Below are positions 1 through 6,416 of a stretch of DNA of 7,810 nucleotides, piece by piece. The notes under the pieces were generated by a model. The model was not told the DNA's origin. It searched no databases and was given only the letters and a program-made list of their open reading frames with translations. Made by a program: the position numbers and the translations under genes. The number at the start of each line of letters is the position of its first letter. The first letter of the stretch is position 1. This DNA comes from Oxalobacteraceae bacterium. GTDB taxonomy: Bacteria; Pseudomonadota; Gammaproteobacteria; Burkholderiales; Burkholderiaceae_D. The stretch covers positions 1 to 7,810 of the forward strand of contig PKWO01000395.1 of NCBI GenBank assembly GCA_003132085.1, read 5' to 3'.

Positions 1-557
1 AGCCCGCAGCAACCCGCAGGAATCCGAATCGAACCGCCGCCATCGTTGGCGCCGGCCATCGGGACAATCCCGGCAGCGACTGCCGCCGCTGAGCCGCCGC
101 TTGATCCGCCCGCCGTGCGATCGAGATCCCATGGATTGCGCGTAGTCCCGAACGCAATCGATTCCGTGACGCCCTTGAGAGCTAGTTCCGGTGTGTTTGT
201 TTTCCCGAAAATCAGCGCACCGGCGTCGCAAAAACGCTGCACGATGGTTGAATGCCGGGCAGGAATGCGGTGGCTGAACGCGCGGCTTCCGTAAGAAGTG
301 GGCAACCCGGCGTAATCCTGGGTTGCGTCTTTGATGAGAAGCGGAACGCCGCCCAACAATCCGGTCGAATTTTGCTTCGCCTGGGCCTGTGCCTGATCGA
401 GCAATAGGGTGCTGATCGCATTGATCTGCGGATTGACACGTTCATATTGCTGAAGCGCCGCTGCAAGCAATTCACCGCCGGAAACCTCTCCCTTTCGGAT
501 CAGCGCCGCCATTGCGGTAGCATCAAGTTGCAGATATTCGGACGGGCTGATTGCCAT
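1..557 (-). CDS. Amidase-signature family hydrolase, N-terminal part (runs off the window)
   Basis: The first 185 codons of an amidase-signature (AS) enzyme are visible; the reading frame is still open at base 1. AS enzymes hydrolyse amide bonds with a Ser-cisSer-Lys triad, and all three residues can be placed. Lys76 lies in VPLLIKD, the cis-Ser is Ser152 in AGGSSGGSAAA, and the nucleophile is Ser176 in DGGGSIRIPAG. The 24-residue distance between the two serines matches that known for FAAH-type enzymes. No signal peptide is seen, so it is probably cytoplasmic. The motif run VPMAGANDGGGSIRIPAG reminds me of amidases of the 6-aminohexanoate-cyclic-dimer hydrolase (NylA-like) group, but the substrate cannot be told from this part. 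The ATG at 557 is preceded by GGAG about eight bases upstream, and a promoter-like sequence lies at 630-657. The family is sure; the substrate is unknown. Confidence 0.93.
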   Translation of the reverse strand, partial: MAISPSEYLQLDATAMAALIRKGEVSGGELLAAALQQYERVNPQINAISTLLLDQAQAQAKQNSTGLLGGVPLLIKDATQDYAGLPTSYGSRAFSHRIPARHSTIVQRFCDAGALIFGKTNTPELALKGVTESIAFGTTRNPWDLDRTAGGSSGGSAAAVAAGIVPMAGANDGGGSIRIPAGCCG

Positions 558-629
558 ATATTTCGCTCCGGTGAGGTGAAAAATTGAGAGGTTTTCGAAT
601 CGAATCCGGGGAAGACGGTAGCGCAATTT

Positions 630-657
630 ATTATTTATGCCCGGAATAATGCGTCAA
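630..657 (-). promoter_or_regulatory. Sigma70-like promoter of the amidase gene
   Basis: Read on the minus strand there is TTGACG (657-652; 5 of 6 to consensus), a 16-base spacer, and AATAAT (635-630; 5 of 6). An alternative -10 with an 18-base spacer, TAATAA, overlaps it. Transcription would begin near 623, giving a leader of about 65 bases before the ATG at 557. The site lies in the 141-base gap after the M16 peptidase gene, so the amidase can be expressed on its own. Confidence 0.55.
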
Positions 658-698
658 ACTGCAACATGTGCACGAGAGACCAAATTAGATCCGGCCAA

Positions 699-3443
699 TC
701 ACTTCTTCTCAAAATCCCCCGCCACCACGACCGTCAATTTTTCCGGCTTCAGATATTTACGCAATGCCGCATTGACTTCTTCGGCGGTTACTTGCGCATA
801 GCGCCGGTCAAACTTTTCACGAGTCAGGAAGGTTCTGCCCCAAAACAGGTTGCTGGACAAGATGCTGCCCACGGTTGCTTCCTGGGTGATGCTTTGACGG
901 CGCGCTTTCAAGATATTGTCTTTGGCGGCAGCAATCTCTGCGGCGCTAAAACCGTCTTTTAGCGCATGCGCCAATTCTTCATTGACGACGGCTTCAAACT
1001 TGTCGCGATTTTGCGGCGCCAGCGTAGCACCGATACTGATCGCCCCATTTTTGTCGATGACATTGCTGGCAAGACTGGAGCCGACGCCATACGACAAGCC
1101 GTCTTTTTCGCGGACGCGTTTCCACAGGCGCGAATTGCTGTCGCCGCCCAGCACGTGGATCGCTACGTACAGAGCGGGCATATCGATGTCGTCGTCATTG
1201 ATGTCCACCGGCTGCTGGGCAAAATAGGTGGCACTTGCCTGGTCGGGGGTATTGATGACGATGCGCGTGTCGCCGATGTCCTGGAACGCGTAGCTGATGC
1301 GTGCATAGGGGAGCCCGCAACGCCAATCGCCAAATGCTTTCTGGAACAGGTCGGTGACCTCGTTTGCCTCGACCGGTCCGACCACCGCCAGTTCGGCATT
1401 GGCCGCATTCGCATAGCGTTCATAGAATGCCTGGATGCGTGCCAACCTTGCGGCGTTGACTTCGTCTATCATTTGCGTCAGGGACAGGGTGGCGCGGGGA
1501 TCATCGTCCGGATAGGGCGACATGTGCCGGCGCAGAGCAATGGATGCCAGCGCGCTTGGGTTGGATTGGGCTGCCTGATAGCTTGTGATGGCCGCGCGTT
1601 GGGCTTCGTCGAATTCGGTTTGCGGGAAGACGGGGTGACGCAATACGTCGCAAATCAGGTCGACCAGCTTGGACAAGTTGGCTTTGGGGACGCTGAAATT
1701 GAGGTTGGCGCCGGTCATGCCGGTGCTCACGCCAAGCGTCGCGTCCAACTGGTTCACGCTGTCTCGCAATGCCTGACGCGATAAATTCGCGGTGCCTTTC
1801 ATTAACATGGCCGATAGTAGCGTTGCATCACCGCGTTGGCCGGTTAGCTGCGCCAGCGAACCCCAGTGGAGCGACATGCTGCCGGTGATGCGGTCTCCCT
1901 TGGTTGGCCGCGTCAATGTCGCTATTTTCATGCCGCCTGGCAGCATTGTGTTGATCGTGCGCTTCTCGATTTCGGTATTGGTCATGTCGAAGGTGTCGAC
2001 CGCAGCAACTGCCTGCTTGCCGTGGTAAACCGCCAGCAGTTTTTCGGTATCGGCACGTGTCGTTATCGGCGCGCGTTGCGGTGTATCGGTCGGGACGTAA
2101 CGGCCTAGTGTGCGATTACTTTCCAGTAAATAGGCATGCGCCAGTTTGTTGACATCGGTTACGCTGATATCGTTGATCCAGTCGCGCTGCGCAAAGGCTA
2201 AGCGCCAGTCGCCGAGCGCGATTTCATCGGTCAGACTCATCGCGAATTGATTGGCATTCAGCATTCCGCGGTTGGTCGCGTTCAGGATCTGCGTTTTGGC
2301 CCGAGCGACTTCTTCTTCGGTAACCGGCGGCATCGTCTCCAGTGTGTCGATGAGCACCTGTTGCGCTTTGGCAGCATCGCCTTTTTCGGAAAGGATGATG
2401 CCAAATACCATCCCGCCGGGATCTTGCGTTTCTTTCGTGTGGGCGAACTGGGAAGTTGCCAAGCCGGTTTCGATCAAGGCTTTGTGAATACGTCCCGCCG
2501 GTTCTTCGTTCAAGATGGATAGCAATATCGCTTGCGTAACCGCTTCGCGTCCACCCCCGGCCACCGAGTGGTACAAGACAGCCACGACCGGCACGCCGCC
2601 GACTCGCCGCACGGTTACCGAGCGATTGCCTTCCTGCACCGGCTCCAGCGTATAAATCGGTTCCAGCTTGCGGGTCGGTTTGGGAATTTTGCCGAAACTG
2701 GCGGCGATCCGCGCCAACGTCGCATCGACGTCGATCTTCCCGGATACCACCAGGACCGCATCGTCAGGCTGATAGTATTTCCGGTAAAACTGTTGCAGGC
2801 TTCTGATCGACACGTGTTCAATATCGGCGCGTGAACCGATGGTTGGCTTGCCGTATGGATGCCAATGGTAGGCAGCGGATGTCATTTGTTGCAGCAACAC
2901 GCCGGTAAAATTTGTTTCGCCGCGTTCGAACTCGTTGCGTACCACCGTCATCTCGCTATCCAGATCTCGCTTGGCAATAAACGAATTGACCATGGCATCG
3001 GCCAGCCAGCCGAGGTACCAGTTAAGGTTGTCGCCATCGGCATTGAAGGTTGCATAATATTGGGTGCGGTCCACATCGGTAGTGCCGTTCCATTGCATGC
3101 CGCGCTTGGTGAATTCCGCTTTCGGCTCGCGCGTGGACGGGGTGCCTTTGAATAGCATGTGTTCCAGCAGATGCGCCATCCCGCCTTCACCCGGTCCCTC
3201 ATTTTTGGAGCCGACCAGATACACCAGATTCGCCGTAATCAACGGTTTGCTGGCGTCCGGCAGCAACAATATGCGCAAGCCGTTTTTCAGCCGATATTCG
3301 CTCACGCCTTCCATCGCGGTGACCGTCTGTACGCCGACGGGCAACGCCGCCTGACTGAGCGCGCAAACTTGCATGCCGACGACAAGAACCAAAATGCGTA
3401 GCGAGCCGCCTAACCGGCAGCGACGGGAAAAACAGTTCAACAA
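699..3443 (-). CDS. Exported M16 (pitrilysin/insulinase) family zinc peptidase, two-module form
   Basis: This is a 914-residue M16 metallopeptidase, the usual size for the fused two-module (PqqL-like) bacterial form. A basic N-terminus and hydrophobic stretch (about residues 15-29, RILVLVVGMQVCAL) ending in SQAALP look like a Sec signal peptide, so it should act in the periplasm or be secreted. The N-terminal module (about 47-235) carries the inverted zinc motif HLLEH (His91, Glu94, His95), and the third ligand Glu171 lies in SEMTVVRNE, with Glu164 seven residues before it as in pitrilysin. The second half (about 500-840) aligns by eye as a repeat but has LLSAMLMKGT (542-551) where the zinc motif would be, so it is catalytically empty. 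Near its end RLWKRVREKDGLSYGVG (772-788) carries the Arg/Tyr pair typical of M16 C-terminal domains. The start is TTG, chosen because of a GGAG at 3450-3453 and because the first in-frame ATG (codon 24) would destroy the signal peptide. It lies 214 bases after the PPTase gene on the same strand. The substrate is unknown. Confidence 0.95.
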   Translation of the reverse strand: MLNCFSRRCRLGGSLRILVLVVGMQVCALSQAALPVGVQTVTAMEGVSEYRLKNGLRILLLPDASKPLITANLVYLVGSKNEGPGEGGMAHLLEHMLFKGTPSTREPKAEFTKRGMQWNGTTDVDRTQYYATFNADGDNLNWYLGWLADAMVNSFIAKRDLDSEMTVVRNEFERGETNFTGVLLQQMTSAAYHWHPYGKPTIGSRADIEHVSIRSLQQFYRKYYQPDDAVLVVSGKIDVDATLARIAASFGKIPKPTRKLEPIYTLEPVQEGNRSVTVRRVGGVPVVAVLYHSVAGGGREAVTQAILLSILNEEPAGRIHKALIETGLATSQFAHTKETQDPGGMVFGIILSEKGDAAKAQQVLIDTLETMPPVTEEEVARAKTQILNATNRGMLNANQFAMSLTDEIALGDWRLAFAQRDWINDISVTDVNKLAHAYLLESNRTLGRYVPTDTPQRAPITTRADTEKLLAVYHGKQAVAAVDTFDMTNTEIEKRTINTMLPGGMKIATLTRPTKGDRITGSMSLHWGSLAQLTGQRGDATLLSAMLMKGTANLSRQALRDSVNQLDATLGVSTGMTGANLNFSVPKANLSKLVDLICDVLRHPVFPQTEFDEAQRAAITSYQAAQSNPSALASIALRRHMSPYPDDDPRATLSLTQMIDEVNAARLARIQAFYERYANAANAELAVVGPVEANEVTDLFQKAFGDWRCGLPYARISYAFQDIGDTRIVINTPDQASATYFAQQPVDINDDDIDMPALYVAIHVLGGDSNSRLWKRVREKDGLSYGVGSSLASNVIDKNGAISIGATLAPQNRDKFEAVVNEELAHALKDGFSAAEIAAAKDNILKARRQSITQEATVGSILSSNLFWGRTFLTREKFDRRYAQVTAEEVNAALRKYLKPEKLTVVVAGDFEKK

Positions 3444-3449
3444 GGTATT

Positions 3450-3453
3450 CTCC
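3450..3453 (-). promoter_or_regulatory. Ribosome binding site that fixes a TTG start for the M16 peptidase
   Basis: On the minus strand, GGAG is followed by six bases (AATACC) and then TTG at 3443-3441. No ATG occurs in this frame before codon 24. The Shine-Dalgarno spacing and the complete signal peptide together support TTG initiation. Confidence 0.7.
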
Positions 3454-3657
3454 AGGTGATGGAAATCTGACGTAGTGCTTCAGATGACGATGCGGCGGGC
3501 GAATCAAACGATTAGAGTATATATGAAGCGGCAAGCGGACTGCCGACCGGCGATAAGCACGCAGAAGCGGCGCGAGCAAGCCGCCATAATGTCTGCAATG
3601 TGAGCCGGCGTTCGCATCGGGCAGCGGGGAGTCTGCGCAGGATTGGCGTGCAGGACC

Positions 3658-4353
3658 TCAAGCCTTGAACAAGCCGATGCGTGCCTCGGCAAGAGGCAGG
3701 CATAGGCTGGCGGCGTAGCCGTCCAACAAATTCAGGTTGTGCACAAAAAATGTCGACGCATGATCGCTTTCTTCTATGTAAACTTGAGAAACGGAGGGGG
3801 TGTCGGTTGCACTAAAATGCAGCGCAGCAAGGGACTGCTGCAGTCCTATTCCCCGCATTTTGCAATACGCTTCCTTTTGCGTCCAGAGTCGATGAAACAT
3901 CATGGATTTTTCCGCGTCGGGCAGCGGCGCCAGTGCGGCTTTTTCTTCCGGATGGCAGACCAGGTCGATCAGCCCCGCTAGATCGATGTTTGCGTTGCCC
4001 ATGAATTCGAGATCGATCCCGACCAGATGCACGGAAATTGCAATCAGTGCGTGATCGCCGCTATGCGATAGGTTGAAGTGCAGGCGATGATGATCGGCTA
4101 GTTCCGGCTTGCCGAATTGCCCATAGCGAAAATTCAGGCCGGCTGCCGATTGATTCGCATACAGGCAAAGTATCAGCCGCAACGCGCTACGGCATCGGCT
4201 ATAGTGTTGTTGCAATAGCGGGGTGCGATAGCGCGCCGCTTTTTCGCGCTCGTCGCGGTTCAAGACAATGGAGAAGATATCCCATGTCGGACTCCCCAGT
4301 TTCACCTGCCAGATGTGGACTTCGTCATGTTGAAGCGATCCTGCCAGACTCAT
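3658..4353 (-). CDS. 4'-phosphopantetheinyl transferase, Sfp/Gsp/HetI type
   Basis: This 231-residue protein has the length and motifs of Sfp-type PPTases, which move the phosphopantetheine arm of coenzyme A onto a conserved serine of acyl, peptidyl or aryl carrier proteins. The CoA-contacting region FNLSHSGDHALIAIS (93-107) includes His97. The metal-binding acidic pair is Asp114 and Glu116 in VGIDLEF, and the third acidic residue and catalytic lysine are Glu161 and Lys165 in LWTQKEAYCK. The protein is soluble with no signal sequence. The ATG at 4353 has GAAAGG six bases upstream. Three 13-bp tandem repeats begin 13 bases upstream of the start codon. No PKS, NRPS or carrier-protein gene is visible, so its partner is encoded elsewhere; it may be a general housekeeping or secondary-metabolism PPTase. 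Upstream, a TACAAT at 4467-4462 could be a -10 element, but no convincing -35 was found. Confidence 0.94.
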   Translation of the reverse strand: MSLAGSLQHDEVHIWQVKLGSPTWDIFSIVLNRDEREKAARYRTPLLQQHYSRCRSALRLILCLYANQSAAGLNFRYGQFGKPELADHHRLHFNLSHSGDHALIAISVHLVGIDLEFMGNANIDLAGLIDLVCHPEEKAALAPLPDAEKSMMFHRLWTQKEAYCKMRGIGLQQSLAALHFSATDTPSVSQVYIEESDHASTFFVHNLNLLDGYAASLCLPLAEARIGLFKA

Positions 4354-4366
4354 TACAAGCCTTTCA

Positions 4367-4405
4367 ATTCAATGGTCGAATTCAATGGTCGGATTCAATG
4401 GTCGA
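4367..4405. repeat. Three tandem copies of a 13-bp unit in the PPTase 5' region
   Basis: The unit ATTCAATGGTCGR occurs at 4367-4379, 4380-4392 and 4393-4405. Copies 1 and 3 are identical, and copy 2 differs only in its last base (G for A). The array lies directly behind the PPTase ribosome binding site, in the untranslated leader or promoter. It could be a multi-site operator or the result of replication slippage that alters leader length; the sequence alone does not decide. Confidence 0.9.
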
Positions 4406-4578
4406 ACAACCGCGTTTGGTGTTTCACACCGCCAGAATTCGGCAGCGTCTATGCGATAGGTATTGTATCTACTAATGGTGATAGATTGCGCCGGTTTGCA
4501 TGAATCGGATGCCGGATGGCTATGTTTTGGACTAAGGTGCGATGTTTACTTGCATATGTTTCGTCAGACGGAGCTGCA

Positions 4579-4659
4579 ATGCGCACAAACAATCCGGTCC
4601 TGCCGCGTTCACCCGGTGAACAGTCGCAGTTCGCCCGTACCAAGAAAAAAGCCCGCTAA
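4579..4659 (+). CDS. Possible 26-residue basic small protein
   Basis: An ATG at 4579 is preceded by GGAG with a five-base spacer (4570-4573) and followed by 26 codons ending in TAA at 4657-4659. The predicted peptide starts MRTNNPVLPRS and ends in a basic tail, FARTKKKAR. It has no recognised family. The stop codon lies inside the left arm of the 4651-4675 hairpin. A good Shine-Dalgarno site is the only positive evidence, and such short frames often arise by chance. An upstream in-frame ATG at 4522 lacks a ribosome binding site. Confidence 0.2.
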   Translation: MRTNNPVLPRSPGEQSQFARTKKKAR

Positions 4660-4675
4660 CATGACGCTAGCGGGC
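4641..4675 (-). terminator. Rho-independent terminator, minus strand
   Basis: A perfect 8-bp GC-rich stem, GCCCGCTA (4651-4658) with TAGCGGGC (4668-4675), encloses a nine-base loop. On the minus strand it is followed by six T residues (4650-4645) and then CTT. The plus-strand side has only AAAA, so it works in one direction. It would end a transcript coming from above 4680, but no clear minus-strand gene is there. Confidence 0.8.
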
Positions 4676-4719
4676 AAAACCCTAACTCTCTGTAAGAGGT
4701 TTGGCGGATTTACTGTTCG

Positions 4720-4752
4720 CGCGGCATATATATCGCGTTTTCTCATGCCGCG
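4720..4752. repeat. Inverted repeat with 8-bp arms
   Basis: CGCGGCAT (4720-4727) and ATGCCGCG (4745-4752) are perfect inverted copies separated by 17 AT-rich bases. No T run follows on either strand, so it is not a terminator. It could be part of a structured RNA ending at the 4641-4675 terminator, or a protein-binding site. Confidence 0.5.
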
Positions 4753-5025
4753 AGATGGAAAAATGGGTGCTTCCAGAACGCCCAAGGTAAAAACCGGCGC
4801 AGATGCTTGACGATCGATTGGCTGACTTCCATGGTCGCTTGCATGATCAACAGATCAACGCGGCAAACAAAAAATCGTCCGGCACAGACATCAGCTCCCG
4901 CCAACGTAATGGCAACGGCCGCACAACGAATAGCGGCATGCTCGGAAATTTGCGCCGCCGGATGACGGCATCGAAAAACTTCGATGACTTTATGCGGATT
5001 GAAGAAAAAAAGCGATTTCGCTGGC

Positions 5026-5074
5026 TGGTGCGAGTTGGTGCTAACTGGTGCTAAAATAGCGTCACATAGCACCA
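5026..5074. promoter_or_regulatory. Phased operator-like repeats in front of the XRE regulator gene
   Basis: Three direct copies start exactly ten bases apart: TGGTGCGAGT (5026-5035), TGGTGCTAAC (5036-5045) and TGGTGCTAAA (5046-5055). A fourth copy is inverted, TAGCACCA (5067-5074). The ten-base period places the direct copies on one face of the helix. They overlap an extended -10 promoter, and the inverted copy covers the expected transcription start. Binding by the downstream XRE protein to control its own gene is inference. Confidence 0.7.
5049..5057 (+). promoter_or_regulatory. Extended -10 promoter of the XRE regulator gene
   Basis: TGCTAAAAT matches the extended -10 form TGnTATAAT with five of six in the hexamer. 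No good -35 lies 16-18 bases upstream, as is common for extended -10 promoters. Transcription would start near 5064, leaving a leader of about 120 bases before the ATG at 5184. Confidence 0.5.
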
Positions 5075-5169
5075 TTTGTGAATGAAAGAGCAGGAAAAAT
5101 CGGGTGCAAGGCAGCAAACGTGCGGTGGTAGCTCAAACGCATTCCCCCTGATTGCATATCTCTCTATTG

Positions 5170-5175
5170 AAGGAG
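5170..5175 (+). promoter_or_regulatory. Ribosome binding site that decides the XRE gene start
   Basis: AAGGAG is followed by eight bases and then ATG at 5184. The frame is open back to an in-frame ATG at 5082, but that codon has no Shine-Dalgarno sequence and lies just after the presumed transcription start. The start at 5184 is therefore preferred. Confidence 0.8.
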
Positions 5176-5183
5176 ACAAATCT

Positions 5184-6038
5184 ATGGCAATTCGCGCCGT
5201 CAAATCGAGTGCGCCCATGGTTCACGCATCGCAGGTGGAGTTTTGTGAAAACCTTCGTCTTGCTTGTGGTTATTACCGTTCGGTCGCGGAAGTTTGTCGC
5301 AGACTGGAAATCAATCGCGCGCAGTTCAATCGTTACCTCAACGGTACCACTACGCCGTCGTCGTTTATTCTGCAAAAAATTTGCGACTTCTTCGGTCTGG
5401 AGCCGACCGAGATTTATCTGCATCGCGAGCAGTTTCGCAAGTTGATTGAAGTACGTGGGGAACAAAAACCGGCCCGCGCACCCTATGTCGAGCATATCGA
5501 GCGCCTACACCAGCAATCGCTCGGAAAATTCGATCGGTATCTCGGTTATTATTTAGAGTACTACAATTCGATGACAGTATACGGCAGGGTAATTCGCGGT
5601 CTTGTGCGGATTTTTAAAGAAGGTGATGGCGTCTACTACGAGCGCTTTGAGCGTTTTCCGCAGCGCGCCAATCTCGGCGAAGTTTACCGCTTCAAATATC
5701 TCGGGTGTGCATTCTATCTGAACGACCGCATTTTTCTGGTCGATTATGAGAGCCTGAGCGGCAGCGAGATTACGCAAACCGTGTTGTTTCCAGACTATAA
5801 AAAGAAAGTGCAGCGGCTGTCCGGACTAATACTCGGTGTGTCGTCCGGCAATCAGCGCCCGATTGCCTGCGCCAGGATCGTATTCGAGTATCTGGGTGCG
5901 AATATCGACATCCGGAAAGCGGCGCGCAAATGCGGGATTCTCGATCCCAAGGTCACTGAGATAGATCCCACCATATTGCGCGTGATCGACAATTCGGTTC
6001 ACGACAATCTCCATCATTTCTGCACACTGGCGGACTAA
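5184..6038 (+). CDS. XRE-type helix-turn-helix transcriptional regulator with an unrecognised C-terminal domain
   Basis: The 284-residue protein has an N-terminal Cro/CI-like DNA-binding domain at about residues 18-80. It includes the helix-turn-helix VAEVCRRLEINRAQFNRYLNG-type region (34-54), then SSFILQKICDFFGLEPTEIY, the usual closing helices of XRE domains. After a basic linker (about 84-105), the rest (about 106-284) is rich in Tyr, Phe and Arg, with stretches such as YYLEYYNS, YRFKYLGCAFYLNDRIFLVDYE and RLSGLILGVSSGNQRPIACAR that suggest a mixed alpha/beta sensing domain. I do not recognise this domain. There is no signal peptide or membrane segment, and no LexA-type protease motif is seen. 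The phased repeats at 5026-5074 are natural candidates for its binding sites. The gene appears to be transcribed alone: the next gene has its own promoter 220 bases further on. The DNA-binding role is well supported; the signal and targets are unknown. Confidence 0.88.
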   Translation: MAIRAVKSSAPMVHASQVEFCENLRLACGYYRSVAEVCRRLEINRAQFNRYLNGTTTPSSFILQKICDFFGLEPTEIYLHREQFRKLIEVRGEQKPARAPYVEHIERLHQQSLGKFDRYLGYYLEYYNSMTVYGRVIRGLVRIFKEGDGVYYERFERFPQRANLGEVYRFKYLGCAFYLNDRIFLVDYESLSGSEITQTVLFPDYKKKVQRLSGLILGVSSGNQRPIACARIVFEYLGANIDIRKAARKCGILDPKVTEIDPTILRVIDNSVHDNLHHFCTLAD

Positions 6039-6147
6039 GGCGATGATTGCCGCTCTATCGGTGCTTCAGGCGCCGGAGACGGCCTGACGCACGGCATGGC
6101 CGCGCCGCGTCCTGAGCCTGATTTGATCGGGATCGCCTTTTAGCTCC

Positions 6148-6175
6148 CGCTTGTTCAAACACGCTTGTTCAAACC
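6148..6175. repeat. Two tandem copies of a 14-bp unit
   Basis: CGCTTGTTCAAACA (6148-6161) is directly followed by CGCTTGTTCAAACC (6162-6175), with a single mismatch at the last base. It lies about 85 bases upstream of the lipoprotein promoter. It may be an activator site or a slippage product. Confidence 0.85.
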
Positions 6176-6257
6176 CGTTGACGCGGTTCTGGAATCAAGT
6201 CAATTTCTGCCTCGCTTGCCGCAATCAGTTGGTTGTTCGGCGAACTTCTGAAATTCA

Positions 6258-6285
6258 TTGACCTTACCTGAATTTACCATATACT
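6258..6285 (+). promoter_or_regulatory. Near-consensus sigma70 promoter of the transglutaminase-like lipoprotein gene
   Basis: TTGACC (6258-6263) and TATACT (6280-6285), each five of six to consensus, are separated by 16 bases of AT-rich spacer. Transcription would start near 6292, leaving a leader of about 125 bases before the ATG at 6417. Confidence 0.65.
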
Positions 6286-6416
6286 CAAAACGATACGGTT
6301 CAATTCCTGCCCGCATTTGTTTGATGGCTTGCGCACAAGGTTCCGGTTCAAGCGTTGACCCCGGTGGTGTAGGTGCTTGATCGGGCAACAGCGCAGGCCG
6401 GTACAGGAGGCTCAAC

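Larger units (their letters stand above)
4406..5025. other. Long intergenic stretch without a convincing protein gene
   Basis: About 620 bases separate the PPTase 5' repeats from the operator of the XRE gene. Several open frames cross it: plus 4463-4810, plus 4803-5054 and minus 4743-5117. None has a recognisable domain or a good ribosome binding site, and the last one runs through the XRE promoter. What it does hold is a strong minus-strand terminator (4641-4675), an inverted repeat (4720-4752), a 27-codon mini-ORF (4579-4659), and a short AGCG/CGCT hairpin (5011-5022) that on the minus strand is followed by seven T residues. A small RNA or very small protein gene on the minus strand is possible but not shown. 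Confidence 0.6.
6039..6416. other. Intergenic region between the XRE gene and the lipoprotein gene
   Basis: These 378 bases contain no clear terminator for the XRE gene, a 14-bp tandem duplication (6148-6175), a strong plus-strand promoter (6258-6285) and a leader of about 125 bases before the lipoprotein gene. A minus-strand open frame (6200-6418) reads rather protein-like at 6200-6313, and a second small frame (6169-6258, 29 codons plus stop) starts with ATG after an AAGG. Neither is annotated as a gene, because both overlap the promoter and lack confirming evidence. Confidence 0.6.

Noticed and set aside
46..294. An 82-codon plus-strand open frame.
   Set aside because: It is antisense to the amidase-signature core motifs and has no support.
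966..1784. A 272-codon plus-strand open frame.
   Set aside because: It lies wholly antisense to the well-supported M16 peptidase gene and has no domain of its own; it is a shadow of high-GC coding sequence.
3567..3584. A GCGGC/GCCGC hairpin after the PPTase gene as a terminator.
   Set aside because: The stem is only five base pairs and the following bases on the minus strand (TTCTG) are not a T run.
4803..5054. An 83-codon plus-strand open frame upstream of the XRE gene.
   Set aside because: No clear Shine-Dalgarno site and no recognisable domain; it ends inside the operator repeats and -10 element.
4743..5117. A 124-codon minus-strand open frame that ends 67 bases before the terminator.
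   Set aside because: Its start lies beyond the XRE promoter and operator, there is no ribosome binding site, and the composition (many Cys, Phe, His) shows no domain. A shorter frame from an internal ATG also lacks an RBS.
5082..5183. An N-terminal extension of 34 codons for the XRE protein.
   Set aside because: The upstream ATG has no RBS and lies next to the presumed transcription start, whereas the ATG at 5184 has AAGGAG at ideal spacing.
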